A DNA stretch of 64,000 nucleotides from Allium sativum (taxonomy: Eukaryota; Streptophyta; Magnoliopsida; Asparagales; Amaryllidaceae). Both the position numbers and the translations under genes were made by a program. Within the stretch, counting starts at the first letter, position 1, and each line of letters begins with the position of its first letter. Below the pieces are notes generated by a model that saw nothing but the letters and a program-made list of their open reading frames with translations, searched no databases and was not told the origin of the DNA. Location: positions 880,876,403 to 880,940,402 of the forward strand of contig CM060918.1 of NCBI GenBank assembly GCA_030737875.1, read 5' to 3'. This document shows, in pieces, positions 23,257 through 36,219 of this stretch.

Positions 23257-23266
23257 CTATATAAAC
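23257..23266 (+). promoter_or_regulatory. Probable TATA box of LTR B
   Basis: CTATATAAAC at the same relative place as the box in LTR A. The start of R probably lies about 30 bases further on. Confidence 0.6.
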
Positions 23267-23766
23267 AGCCCCTTAGCCTCATTTTCTCTACACAATTTCA
23301 TTCTGTCTACATTCTGCTTTTGTTCTAATTAAAAATAAAAATGGCGTCGCTACTCTGCTGGAATCAAAACTTGGACTGATGCATCTTCTTCCAACCTGAA
23401 TAGAATTAAAAGCTAAAGCTAAATCAAATCTCAAATCCAAGTTTAGAGCTACGACCACGATTAAAGAGAAATAATTCAACATTTCTGCATCAACAACAGT
23501 TTATTATCCTTTCTTAAAATCACGAAAGGCAAGTATAGTTATTTTCCGCTATAAACTGTAATTATAATTGTGACATGATTATAAATCTGAATCTGAGGTT
23601 ATGTATATTCTTATATGTCAGATCTGTTTTTCTGTGACTATTTCGTACCTCTTTCTTCTTTCTGTTCTATAGCCAGGCTACTACGAGCCTGCGCCGAATC
23701 TCATAAGAGATTAACGCACGAACGCTAAATTTTGGGACAAATAATAATGCATAATTGGACATGAAA

Positions 23767-23945
23767 CTGTTGCCTATGAGACTATTGCCCATGACTATGA
23801 TTCATTGATTATGAGACTATTGCCTATGACTATGATTCATTGACTATGAGACTATTGCCTATGACTATGATTCATTGACTATGAGACTATTGCCTATGAC
23901 TATGATTCATGACTATGAGACTATTTCCTATGACATTGAATAAGA
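23767..23945 (+). repeat. Tandem repeat of about 35 bp, 4-5 units
   Basis: Units contain ATGAGACTATTGCCTATGAC followed by TATGATTCATTG. They lie in the R/U5 part of LTR B. Confidence 0.85.
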
Positions 23946-24673
23946 AACTATTGTGATTAGTCGCCCGTGACTATTGTGGTTAGTTGCCTATAACTATGGT
24001 AGTTAGTTTCTTATGCCTATTCCCTTAATGATGTTAGATCTCATATTTAGTATGTAACTTTGCTAGTTTATTCCCATTCACTGTTATGTACATCGAGCCT
24101 ATAGGGCCATTTCATGAGTATTTAGAGAACTTGTGGAAACATGTTATACAGGGATTGGGCGTAGCTTAATTAAGTAAACCTGGCATAGCAAATATGTTGG
24201 CATAATCTGAGTTGGCTATAATAGAGAATAATTTACATGTGTATTAGTCTTGGACATAAAGGGTGAACTAGAATATTAAATCTAGTTTTGACATGAACTG
24301 TAAATGGGAATATTAAGGCTAAAATTTGGGGCATATATTGTATTATGAATTATGACCTTGATTTAGGCATGTAAGTTTAGGCAAGATAGGTAAATAGAGT
24401 TTTAGATATATATATATAATCTGCTAAAACTGTTGAATTGCCTAAACAGCTAAATCTGTTGAATCGCTTAAACTGCTAGATCTGCTACCTATTGAATTGT
24501 ATGATCTGTTGAGACAAGATAATGGTAATCTAAGTATGGAAATCCGTAGGCTCGACCTAAGAATTGGTAGAACATGGTAATTTGATTAATTTGTTATATC
24601 CTATGAAGAAGTTTAATCTGTTAAATAAACAGAATTAGTCTGATATCTAAAAAATCTGTATTGGAATGAATTG

Positions 24674-24895
24674 GCTATGACACGAGGTTAGACTCTGTTT
24701 GCGGTAGAAGCCTGCCCGGAACCAACCGGCTTAACCAGCGACCGCAAACTGTCAGTCTAATGTGAGAGGTCGTAGGCATAACTAAAATATGCTTAGACAC
24801 GAGGTTAGGTTTGGCTTATGGCAAAAGTCTACCCGGAACCGCCCGGTATATCCAGCGGCAACAAGCTACCGACCTAATGTGAGAGGTCTGTGCAT
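24674..24895 (+). other. LTR hairpins, copies 5 and 6
   Basis: Copy 5 (24674-24775) is the 3' LTR version of copy 3 with all stems intact. Copy 6 (24795-24891) is the version of copy 4 and is decaying: its outer stem keeps a G-T pair and its inner stem has two mismatches. Confidence 0.75.
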
Positions 24896-27469
24896 TAATA
24901 TTTAATTAATGCAAATCTAGGATAAATATGATGTCTAAAACGTGTTGGGTGGATAGGGTTAAACCAATTGGACTAATGAATTTAACAAAACCGTTTCGTG
25001 AATCTGTAGGCCCAATTACAAAGTTAGACAAATTTGTAAATCTGTTAAATCTGTATATCTGATCCGTTAGTCTGAAAACTTGTCTGATCTGTGAACTAGT
25101 TGATCTGAACTCTGTATGTCTGAACTTGTAAACAAGTTAATCTGAAATCTGTTAGTCCGGGGACACAAGGTTAGAAGGTCAATTACTTGTGTCATTTGTT
25201 GTTTGGGACCCATATTAGTCAGTAACCCTTTATGGTATCAAACTTTGACCCAACAGTAGGTAGGGTCCGGGCATGCTTACTAAACTAATTATAAGTGGTT
25301 CATTTTGATAATGGCGAGGGGTGTTGATGGTGGTTCCAACCGGGTCATGTGCGTGCATGGATCCCGGTCTGCCTCTGAGAATGTAAGACGCCGTGACATC
25401 TGTAAATAGGTCTGTGCCAATTGGTTGTCACTTTAGGGAGTGATACACCCTATTGTGGAGCCGACACAGGGTATTTATGTATTAGGGAGCCGATCGCTTG
25501 GGGTAGGGTTTTAGGGTACACTTAGTTCTGTCTGTTTCTGTTGGTATCGTCTGTTTCTATTGGGTGGCAACACCTATCTGTTCGGGTGGTAAAGGCCCAT
25601 TTACTAGTATAAACCTAATTCTACATTCTGTTTCCGTAGGGATTAATCTATTTCTGTTTCTGTACTTTCTGTTCGGGTGGTAAAGGCTCAATATTAGCAT
25701 TCTGTTTCTGTCTGTTTCTGTTGGGGTGGTAAAGGCCCATTACTAGCATTCTCTTCTGTGGAAATTATTCTGTTCCCGTTTCTGTTTCAGTTTAGACATT
25801 AGGGTGACACCTAATCCTGTTATACTAGTATTAGTGCAGAGAAATGAAAAGTAATATTATTCTGTTTCTTCTGTTTAACCTAAGTACATCTGCTGCTCCT
25901 GTTACTATTATCTCTCATCCGGTTTTATTTGCATGCCATGATTATTATTATCTGTTCATATGCTAAAAGTCACTGGACTTGCCAGACTTTATGTCGCTAA
26001 AACTCTAGGTCAGTCATGTGACTGGTGTGAGAACTAAAACAGTTATTAATCTTTATTTTAAAGTTAGGTAAATCAAGGGACCACGCCGTATAACATGGAA
26101 CGGGTTTCCTCCCAAGAATACCAGTGCATAAAACAACAGCGCAATGCTAAATAAAGAACAATGAAGCTATTATAAGACTCAGTCCCATCACACAATGCAA
26201 CGCAAGCCAGAAGACAGAGTTTTTACCTTATAATAGCCAAGAATGCTTGGTACGTAAAATTTCATGTTTTATTATTACTATAAGTGTATAGTGTCAAAAC
26301 AATTTCAATCATAAGTATCAATCATAGACGGCATAAGTGCCCCATACCACTATGTCGCTATATATAGGTTTACAATCAAAACCGCAAAATGTCGTATTGG
26401 AAGTTGGATTTCCATCTATGAACCAAGGCAAGGGATCGTCCTTACTGCTTCGAGACGCTCTAGCCCGCCCCTCAGGAACAGCCGCAACTGCACCTTGGAT
26501 CGTCATGGCCGGTCCACTCGATGTGGATTATAATGCCTGAACATTGCGTTTCCACATCCTTTAGGGGCGTAAATGAGACAAATAACTCCATCGGCCCCGG
26601 ATCGACCGATATAACTGAGGCGCCTCATATCCATCATCCACATAAGTAAAATGCCAGGGCGCGCAAAACGCTGACACCACTCCTAGCTAGAAAGAAATGC
26701 ATGTCCTCCCTGAAGCCCTCTCCCGTTTCTGGTTCACACCGAGGTGTGAGGCTCGCGAATCAACGCTACACAAAGCTACGCTATATCAAAGCCGTGCTTT
26801 GATCATCAACCACAAGACTCTGCTTTTCAACGGAACCCTTGATCATTTGCATCTCAGCATCCCACACAGGCAATTCACGCTATGCAACTGATGTCTATCA
26901 ATCACACAGAATGAAATCCGATGTCAGACACACATCCATTTACAAGTTCGTTCTGGGTCTGAACAAAACCAGAGGAGCCTTATTCCTCCCCCATATGTCC
27001 AATACAGGGGAGAGGGCCTTGCATATCCGTCGATCTCCAAGTATGTCTGGACGATCACCACTTATTATCTTGCCTTAGGTGTACATCCCAATCAAGACAT
27101 CAGTAATCATCCAAACGATGTGAAGACCTCCGGTCTTCAACCACCGTCTTCATCCTCGACATATCGTCGAATCATTTATTCAGAATGGGATAAACCCAGT
27201 CTTTCCGAATAAGTCGTATATAATAAACAAGTGCTATAAAAACACAACATACGCCTCATTCCAATCTAGAATATTCCTTTATTCAAATATTCCTTTGGGA
27301 AAGGTTCCCATTAATTTTATCAAAGATAAATTCTTTAAATTTATTCTTTAATCTTCCTTTGGATATCAATTCAATCTAATTAAAGATGCATTAAAACTCC
27401 ACTTGATTTCAATCTTCCCTGAAATCAATATTAACGATTTTTTAACTTGGGAAATCATATCCTACCTTT

Positions 27470-28250
27470 AGCTGGGTTAAAGAACCAATGTCATTTAAAA
27501 ACATGGTTCACGATAAACCCGAAATCACATTCCATTCCATCAGCCTTTAACCGTAAATTAGCAAGTGAACAATTCCTTAAGTATTAACCCCGTAGGCCGA
27601 AACCAACATCAGATCAATACCCAGGAAACCATTCAACTTAACTAATCTCCAGTTAGTTTCTGATTTTCTTAACTCCATTGGGTCTAAGAATAGTATTTTT
27701 AAAGATACCATTCATGACAACCCAAATCACATTCCATTAATTATGGAATCTTCACGGAAAAACAAATCAATATATAATCGTTATCAATTTCCATATCCAA
27801 CCAATAATATAAATGGAATAACGGCAACGCCTCTTAAATTCCATATGTATTAACAGTCTTCCTCCACAGAAGTTCACTTCGATTATTATCAAATCAAATT
27901 CCATTCAATTCCAATTTATTATATTAAATTGGAAAACTTTACTTTGGAAAATCTCCTGTAAATCTTAACAAAATATTTATAAATTCCAAATCACTTTTCA
28001 CTTTAAACCGGGTTAAAGAACAAATGTCGTTAAAAACACAGTTCACGATAAACCCAATTCACATTCTATCAGTCTCTAACCGTAAATTAGTAAGAGAACA
28101 ATTCCCCAAGTGTTAACCCCGAAGGCCGAAACCAACATCAGATCAATACCCAGGAAACCATTCAACTTAACTAATCTCTAGTCAGTTTCTAGTTTTCTTA
28201 ACTCCATTCGGTTCAAGAACAGTATTATTAAAGATACCATTCACGATGAA
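27470..28250 (-). repeat. Two diverged direct copies of a 250-bp block in LTR C
   Basis: The blocks at about 27470-27720 and 28003-28250 share GGGTTAAAGAAC, TTCACGATAAACCC and CCGTAAATTAG, then AGGCCGAAACCAACATCAGA. A third copy of the central 130 bases lies inside element E (41036-41166). Confidence 0.8.
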
Positions 28251-28354
28251 CCCAAAATCCAATTTGATATTAAATATGAGGCTCTGAATAGAAAATATAT
28301 CTGCTTATATTCAATATCAAATTCTAAAACCAACAAATATCGTATTGGAAATAA

Positions 28355-28387
<33 letters not shown>
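28355..28387. repeat. TA microsatellite in LTR C
   Basis: Run of AT units beginning within GATATATATATAT. Confidence 0.9.
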
Positions 28388-28388
<1 letters not shown>

Positions 28389-29689
28389 CAAATTTCCATA
28401 ACAATATCTGTATAATCACGAAATCCAACATCGAAATATTCCGAAGATGATTCTGATTCAAGTCCATTTCCAATTTATATATTGGAAATTCTGGTTATTT
28501 TTAAAACCATTTCAAATCCAATTTATTTATTTTTAAAATATTTGGATTGTAATTCTAGTTCATAACTAGTTCATTTCGATAAAAAGCTACTTTTATCTTT
28601 TCAAACATGAGATTTTTCACCCCCAATTCTTTCCAAATCATTTCTTATGATTGTACACTAATTATTGATATTTTTAATAATTTTATCAAGGCCCATACAG
28701 TCGATTTCCATAAACGGCCATCGAACTGCACTTATAGCGACCTTTTCTAAATTTAATTTGGACATAATTCCTTTTCGATATATAAATGATAATATTTTCA
28801 AAACATTAGATTTTGAAATCATTTCCTTTTCGATATTCATTGTAAAAATGAATAAAATCGATATAAATATCGTTCACATCAAAATGGCGTTAATCTAATC
28901 AACATGGCTTTATATATTTAAATATATTCGTGTTCATCCCAAATCGGACATCAAAATCATATTTTGATCTGTTACTGGATATTATTTGAAAATATTTGTT
29001 ATTTCAAAATAATAGTTATTTCAAAATATTCATTCTTTCTAAACTGGAATCAGACACAGTCAATTACCATATAATTTGATTTATATGGATTTCATACACA
29101 CATGTACACAACAACGACAATAAACAATCAACCATCATCCAAAGTGCATTCTACACTACATAAGCATCAAATATAAATATTCAATGCTTATAACAGCCTA
29201 TCAATCAATCGATCGACATACAACTAATTATTGGGACTAGTGTATGTCATATATCATCCCAATACCCGTGTGGGGTTTCAAACAACAAATAATGAATTTG
29301 TGCAGGTGGGCGATGTGTTAAATTTATTGTCCCAATCAATATCAGTCAAATGTGTGTACATAAATAAATCATCTGATTTGTTTATAAATATTTATTTTAT
29401 TCATATACATGTTAAAAATTATATTTTTAACTATAAAATATTTTTAACGATAAAACATTTTATTCCATTCCATATCACAACAATAAATTTTCACAACACA
29501 TCAATCACACAAACAAGTCATCCATGGTCTATGGACTATGGGTGTCGGGTGCTGCTAAGCACCGTCTGCATCCTAGTATATATTTTAAACTAGAGATTAA
29601 AATAAAAGTGAGAAGTTCTCACCTTTGGGATCCACTACGCCATTCTCTATTTTTGAACGGTTCGGATTTGCCCGAAATTCCAATGCGAT

Positions 29690-30370
29690 ATTTTCCCGCT
29701 ATTCATAATAAAAATCGCATTTTTAATATGATGTTTATTTTTAAAAAACACACTTTTATAGTAGCACTTTATATATAAAAATCATATATTTTTACAACGC
29801 TTCTTTCTATATAAAATTTATATTTTTACAACGCTTTATATATAATAAAAATTATATTTTTACATCGCCTTTCAAACAACAAAAAATCATATTTTTATTG
29901 TCTCTATAATATAAAAATCATATTTTTATTATCTCTATAATATAAAAATCATATTTTTATTATCTTTATAATATAAAAATCATATTTTTCTCGCCTTCAA
30001 GATGACAAAAATCATATTTTTGCTTTGCTAACTTCATAATAAAAATCACATTATTAAAGCGAAGTTATCTAAATAAAAATCCTGTTTTTATTTTTATACC
30101 ATTCATATAAAAATCGCATTTTTATTTTGTCCTTCACATGATAAAAATCATTTCTTTTTATAACTAAAAAAATCACTTCTTTTTGTAATTGAAAATCACA
30201 TCTTTTTGTCGTTTAAAGATCATGTCTTTATAAAAATAAAAATCGTATCTTTATTAAGCTAAAAATCCTAACTTTTTGAATAAAAAAAATCATAACTTCA
30301 TATGAATCAAAATTAAAACTTTATATATAATAAAAAAAAATCAGATTTTTCATACGATTAAAATCAGAAA
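29690..30370. repeat. Array of AAAAAT-ATTTTT inverted repeats in LTR C
   Basis: More than fifteen copies of ATAAAAATCATATTTTTAT-like short palindromes at spacings of about 25-45 bases. The same style of array occurs in the chromovirus LTR. Confidence 0.75.
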
Positions 30371-30394
30371 ACTCACTGTATTTTCTCTAAGAAA

Positions 30395-30665
30395 GGGACG
30401 TGACCTGCGATGCAGGAGTGTGGTGCGCAGGTGGTGGGGGTCCGGTGGATGACCGGTAGCGGCGCCATTAGGTGGTGGCGGCGGATCTGCTCGACTTGGG
30501 GGTGCTAGGGCGCGGGTTTGTTATGGTTTGGGCTTTGAAATGGAAGTGGAGAGAGGAGCGAAGGGGATGAGGGGAAGGGTGGTCGGCGGCGCGGGCCTGA
30601 GCGGCGCACGCGGTGGCGGAAAAGGGGATGGAAGGGGGCGACGGGGTTAAGGGATTGGATCATTT
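30395..30665. other. GC-rich patch in LTR C
   Basis: A G-rich stretch of about 270 bases follows the AT-rich array, as at 6205-6465 in the chromovirus LTR. It could hold the promoter or leader of the minus-strand LTR. Confidence 0.5.
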
Positions 30666-31624
30666 TTTTTCTTTTATTGGGCGTTGACTGTAATGTGAAG
30701 GGAGAGGAGAGAGGGATGTATAATTATATATATTATTTTATTTATTTTTATTTCAAAAAGTAACTTTTTATTTTGAAATCAAAATCAAACCCAACGACTG
30801 TCGCTTCTTGGTAATTACCCCATTCCGAACACTATGGGATATGTCCCACAAGTCAATTCGACCGTTACAATCAGTTTCTGCTAAATTTAAAATATAAATC
30901 ATTACATTTTAAATTCTAATGCACATTTTAATTTACCGGGGTCATATACTGACTCTAAAAATTTCAGAAAAATTATTTTTAGCTTCGAATCGACGATACT
31001 GTCCTAACAAAACTAATTTCGTCAAATTTGAAGACCGTTTGAAAAATGGCCATCTTCTTGTTGATCCAAATTGACTAAAACTGACAAATCAACTTTTCTT
31101 CTGCCACGCTCACATATTGCTTTCAAAAATTATGGAAATTCGAATCTAGCAATAATTTAACATCCCGGATCCAACAAAAGTGGTTTCGTCGAAAGCGGAT
31201 GTCATCTGCAAAATTTTCATTTTTAAGGGCTATATTTTCCATAGCGACTATTCTGAATTTTCAATTGGGCATAACTTTTTATTCCCGCTTTGAAATTTCA
31301 ATTTTTCGGATTTGTTGGAAAGATATTTTCAAGTAGATTCTAGTATTTCCAGTTTCGCTAAATTCCGGTTTATTTTGAATCATGTACATTCATTTGAAAT
31401 TTGAAATCGAATTTTCGAACTATCGCGCCATTTCCAATTCCTTTTATAATTAAAATAAATATTTGTATTCTAACGTCAATTCAAATAAATATATACGTTC
31501 TAATTCTATTAAAAATAAATTTCTCGTTTTTATTATTTAAAATAATTCATTTTAAATATTCAAAATTCACTAAAAGGGCCAAAATAAAAATTTTTATTTG
31601 GCTTAGATTTTCCGGGTTGTTAAA

Positions 31625-32570
31625 TTGAACATTAATTATTAAAGTTAACTATTAATATTTACATATGCATAAATAATGCTAATTACTTTTTATTATTTAT
31701 TTTGAAATTTGAAAAAAAAAATCATTTAAAATTTAGCTTTGTATTTTTTACTTTGAATAATAAGCATTAAATACTAATGTAATTATTATCAATTAAATAT
31801 TGAATAAAAAATATTACTTCTTAATTATTAAAAATTATTATTAACAATTGATTAATAATATTAAATATTAGTCGTGATTATTCAAATAATAATTACTAGT
31901 TATTAATTATTAAATTAAGTACAAAATTTAATAGTAGTTATTTAATATCAAACAGTACTAGCAATTATCGTAAAATATGTTAACTATTTAATATCAAACA
32001 TTAATTATATTTATTAATTATTAAGTGTAACTAATAAACATTAAATATGATTTACTAAACATTAATAAAAAAACCTGGTAAGGCCGGCCAGTTTTTGAAG
32101 TGGTTCGTAACACTTTTATTATAACAAATAATAAAAGACATTAAGTACAAGAGATAGACAGACTGTCTAATAACTACAACAAGGTTTTTAATGTGGACCG
32201 TCCACTAAGTGTCATACAACCCTTCCCTACCTTCAGAAGGGAAAGACTTTGAGATTCAGAACACAAAACCAGTTACGCCAGAAAGGAAGGAAACCATGTC
32301 GGGCACATAACCTGAGTAGTCTTTACCATAAATAAAACTTTTGTCCCAACTCTCATCTTCCAATATTACCTTGTTCGCATAGCCAAATTCGCCTTTTTCT
32401 TGTTAAAAAAGATCGTTCCCATTATCATAGTAGTGAAGCTGTCTATGTTCCCCTTCTATCTCGCTTACAAAAAAAAATTGATGGATAGGATGGTAGTGCA
32501 TTTTGAAGGCTCGTGGATCCAAGCTAACTCAAAAGAGTTCCAAACAATATATGAAGCAGTTAGAACTATA
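31625..32570. other. AT-rich spacer and 3' flank of the ORF1-like gene
   Basis: 31625-32080 is dominated by ATTAATTATT-type sequence with no recognisable element. 32090-32570 is of normal composition and probably the downstream part of the minus-strand gene that follows. I recognise no domain here. Confidence 0.5.
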
Positions 32571-32589
32571 GGATCAAAAATTGGAACAA

Positions 32590-33923
32590 TCACCGCCGTG
32601 TGGGAACATCCTCCGGAATAACCGAAGGAGCCGGATCAGGCACAATAACAGGAGGGGAAGTAGACCGTGGCTTGGGAAGTGGAATTTTAGGTGGCAAGGG
32701 GAGTGGCGCACTAGAGGAGTGCTTACAAGTTTTCTCTCTATGTCCAAAGGAATGACAACCAACGCATATATCAAGCTTCCAATAATAGCCGACATCAATT
32801 ACAACTATACGACCTTCAATAATCACCTCTATCATGGAGGAAAGAAGATTCTCAAAAGTAATTTCAATAAGGGCCCTAACAAATGATAGTTTCCTTGTAG
32901 CCACTGTATTTGCATCAAAACATTTCAACTTGCTAATGTGGCAAGCCAACAGGTTCAATCCTAAAAGAGATTGCAAAACAGAAGGAACATGAGAAAACTG
33001 AGCCCAAATAGAGATAGAGAATACTTGTTCATGAGCTGAGTCAACTGAAGGGCATCACGAAGTAATAATGAAAGGAATTCCAGCTAAAATAGAAGGTTTA
33101 GACTCAAGAACTTGTCTTCTCTCCTCGAGGATAGAGAACCTAAGGAAGAACATGTCGTCAACATAGCTCAAAAGCAATCCTTCTCTAATTTTCCATACAC
33201 GACTCACAGGCTCGAATACATCTATCTCGGTAGGGGTTCGACTCAAGAAAAATCCCACCAAATAGTCCAACCAAAAGTCTACACCTGCCTGCACAACAAA
33301 GTCTAGCAACTCCATTTGGGATTTAGCAATATCGGAGTGTACAGGGTGAAATCACCAGCGATACGTATCGAACATAGAACCCCAGAATGGAGACTCAGAA
33401 GTAGAAAATAGTAAGCATACCGACTGATCACTAATTATGCTCTTAATAACATTCACTACACTACAATCCTTGATAGAAATGACGTAAGTATCAACCATTA
33501 TGCTAACATTAATGTTTTTAACCACCTGGTCAACATTGTTATTTACTTTCACAACATTACCAGACAAAGCAGTAGAGACCGCACAAATATTGGTGCTTGG
33601 CAAAGCACTGACCGATGCCAATAAAGACGAGAGTGGAGATGGCCTAATTTCAGCAACCTTAATTATAGAAAGTGGAGTTATAGCAGAAACCTGATGAGAA
33701 AGTTGGAAGCATTGCATTGCAAATCCAAGATTGGGGAAGAAATCCTAACAGCCAAGGTTCCAGATATAGACGAAGCATCAGAAACGAGAATATGGTCAAT
33801 TAGATTTGCAAGTGGAGTAGAAGCTGCGTTCGGAAGCAGTGGAAAATTCACTATACAATCAACCCTAGGAGGAGCTGACGATTTATGGTTTGATTTGGAG
33901 AAAGCTCGACCAGAGTGGGTCAA
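32590..33923 (-). pseudogene. LINE-type ORF1 / DUF4283 zinc-knuckle gene fragment, broken
   Basis: Four minus-strand frames in sequence (33923-33678, 33717-33352, 33315-33055, 32976-32590) together have the layout of plant L1-type ORF1 proteins. An N-terminal low-complexity part is followed by a DUF4283-like region (LVGFFLSR, then DDMFFLRFSILEERRQVLES) and a zinc knuckle, CVGCHSFGHREKTC. The frames are separated by stops and frameshifts. No endonuclease or RT region and no poly-A tail are seen. It may be a truncated LINE or a derived domesticated-type gene that has died. Confidence 0.7.
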
Positions 33924-33999
33924 CGATGGATCACGGAGGGGAGAGGGGGATGATAGGAGGCGGCAGTTGGAGAATTTAGGAGGCGAATCGGGATATTAA

Positions 34000-34732
34000 G
34001 GAATGGGGCGTAAGGACGAAGAAGCGTTAAGGAGGGTTACCAAATAAAGAAATCGGTCGCCATTTTTATATTTTTTTGAAGGGCGATTTGATTTTGAGTT
34101 GAATAAATTAATAATTAATTATAATAAAATTATTAAATTTAGAAAATAATAATTGATTATAGATAATATTTAGTAATTATGGATTGTTTATTTACAATAA
34201 ATGGCTGTAAATTATAAATATCTCCTCCTTATGTTCTCATTTGTAAAATATTAATTATGGACGATCATTTTTTTTTACTAAATATTTGTTGTAATTATTG
34301 ATTGTTGCTAATTATTAAATTTTAATACCCATTATTGATTAGAAAATATTTAATATTAGTTGCTAAATACTAAATATCACTTCATAATAATTAAATTTTA
34401 TTATTAGTGATTAAACTATAATAAATTATTGAATATCGATTATTAATATATTAATTTAGTTAAACACTAAATAGTAGGCATCAATTATTAGAGTTAATTA
34501 TTAATTTTTGAATATTTAACAATAATTATTTGATGTTAGTAATTAGCTGTTAATAATATTTGTTATTATATGTAAAATGAATATTAACTGTAATGTACTA
34601 AGTATAAACAAATAACTATAAAAAGGTATAAATATAAATATAAATACTGATTATTGATAATAACTAGTGGTTATAACTATTTATTAATAATCATTAATTA
34701 TAATAAATTATAATAAACGACTTATATAAGTA
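34000..34732. other. AT-rich DNA without recognisable features
   Basis: ATTAATTATTA-type sequence like that at 31625-32080. Both tracts flank the ORF1-like fragment and may once have been continuous. No gene, element end or RNA gene is seen. Confidence 0.6.
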
Positions 34733-34902
34733 CACTATATGAAATACCTAGCTATTTTGCAACTTGCTAAAACAAACTATTGCCAAAATTATGTTTTTTT
34801 GTAATGAAACGAAAACATAGCTGCTAGAAATACGTCTATTGTAACTTCAACGAAACGCCAGCTGTTAAATATCATTTATTACAACTATCAACAAATGTCA
34901 GT
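34733..34902. mobile_element. Small CACTA-like element, left half
   Basis: It begins CACTATATGAAATACC, then TTTTGCAACTTGCTA, which is mirrored at the far right end (54611-54626, TAGCAAGTTGCA). Subterminal motifs such as CAACTATCAACAAATGTCAGT recur in the right half. With the inserted element E removed the whole is about 315 bp and non-coding. Confidence 0.6.
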
Positions 34903-35219
34903 TGTAACATCCCGCCTTTTTGACCGCTTCAAACTATAATTAAACCAATTTAAAACGTCCATATCGACGGTTCGTTATTTAGCTATCCGAGTCAAAACAA
35001 AATCAACACAGAAGTACAAAATAAATAATAACACAGTATTGAACAGCAAAATGAAACTTTTATAATTAGAAATTTTGAATTCTATATACAACGGAATTTG
35101 AAAACAGTTTGAATACAATAAAAAATATTTACTGGTTTTAAATTTCAGAGTGTGCGTCTCCTGGAATCCCCAGCTTTGTCAGTCTTTGAATCCTAAGCTG
35201 TAATCTTTAAATCTGTACT

Positions 35220-35244
35220 GCTCGGGTCTGACTCCGACCCGAGC
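35220..35244. other. GC-rich hairpin in LTR E
   Basis: GCTCGGGTC, TGACTCC loop, GACCCGAGC: a perfect 9-bp stem in AT-rich surroundings near the 3' end of the LTR in element orientation. The right LTR copy (43042 on) has lost the pairing. Confidence 0.65.
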
Positions 35245-36159
35245 AAACAAATAAAACTCGGGACAGATTTAGTCTTATTCAAGTAAATTTTATCTAATGG
35301 AAATACTAAAGAACAATGGTTATATTGATGCTAAACACTCACAACAGCATAAATATTCTTTGATGCATATGAATGTGCAAACGGATGGCCAAGAAGGGAA
35401 TATACAATAACATAAACAATCAACCATAAGCTATTAAGTTTGGAAATTTCCTTGCTGCATATAATGGGTTACTAAAAATCACGCAACCATTTAAATAAAT
35501 GACCAGATCCGGTTTAGTTAGAGAAAAACAATGCTATATGTATCGTATTGCATGCAGTTGATCCTAATGTTTTGTTCCGTTCCTTTTCTTTAACAGGCCT
35601 TTCATAGTGTGACAAAAGTAGTCGCAATTCATGTATACACAATATTCGAAGTTTCAAAACAGGATCAGATTTCCAACTTTTCGATGATTGAAATGAAACA
35701 GGAAAACTGAACTTCAAACCTTGGTTGATCTATAAAAAGTAATTACCCAAACAACTAGATCATTCATTATTTTGGTTATGTAAACATGTTGGACTATCAT
35801 GTTAAGTACTCAGGTTAATGGATGCAGACATATGTACACTGCAGCTGTTAGATCACGCCATATACATTCATTGTCAATTGTACATGCATCATATTATATG
35901 TAGTGTTGAGTTTGGTCGCAATAATCAAAGGGTTTACACTCAGCAAGTACATAAAGTCAATTGTAAACTACATGGATATGCAAGCCATGTATTCTTCATT
36001 ACTTCTAATAATGTCTGCTTTTCAGCAAACACTTGCACCCAGGGATGTACACACATAACATACTGGAAAGGGATCACAGTCTTCCAGGTTAAATAAAAAT
36101 TTATATAAACTTGAGACTTCACCCTAATATTAATATAAGTCATCAGCAAAATCTATAAC

Positions 36160-36161
36160 CG

Positions 36162-36219
<58 letters not shown>

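Larger units (their letters stand above)
22804..25995 (+). mobile_element. 3' LTR of element B, truncated on the right
   Basis: Starts TGTAACACCCCG after the purine tract. From 24075 it matches 18264-20261 of the 5' LTR; the last 390 or so bases of the LTR are missing and sequence of LTR C follows directly. A complete B LTR would be about 3.7 kb, longer than its 2.15-kb internal region. A few small indels separate it from the 5' copy. No coding sequence. Confidence 0.88.
25996..31624 (-). mobile_element. LTR of a second chromovirus-like family (C), truncated on the left
   Basis: Blocks match the chromovirus LTR (26020-27180 with 1340-2640; 30950-31624 with 7080-7732) and LTR D (62751 onward). 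Its right end, TTAGATTTTCCGGGTTGTTA, parallels the terminus at 7732. About 345 bases of its left end, present in D, are missing at the join with B. No purine tract is seen to its right, so it is a solo LTR or the remnant of a 5' LTR. No coding frames of substance. Confidence 0.8.
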
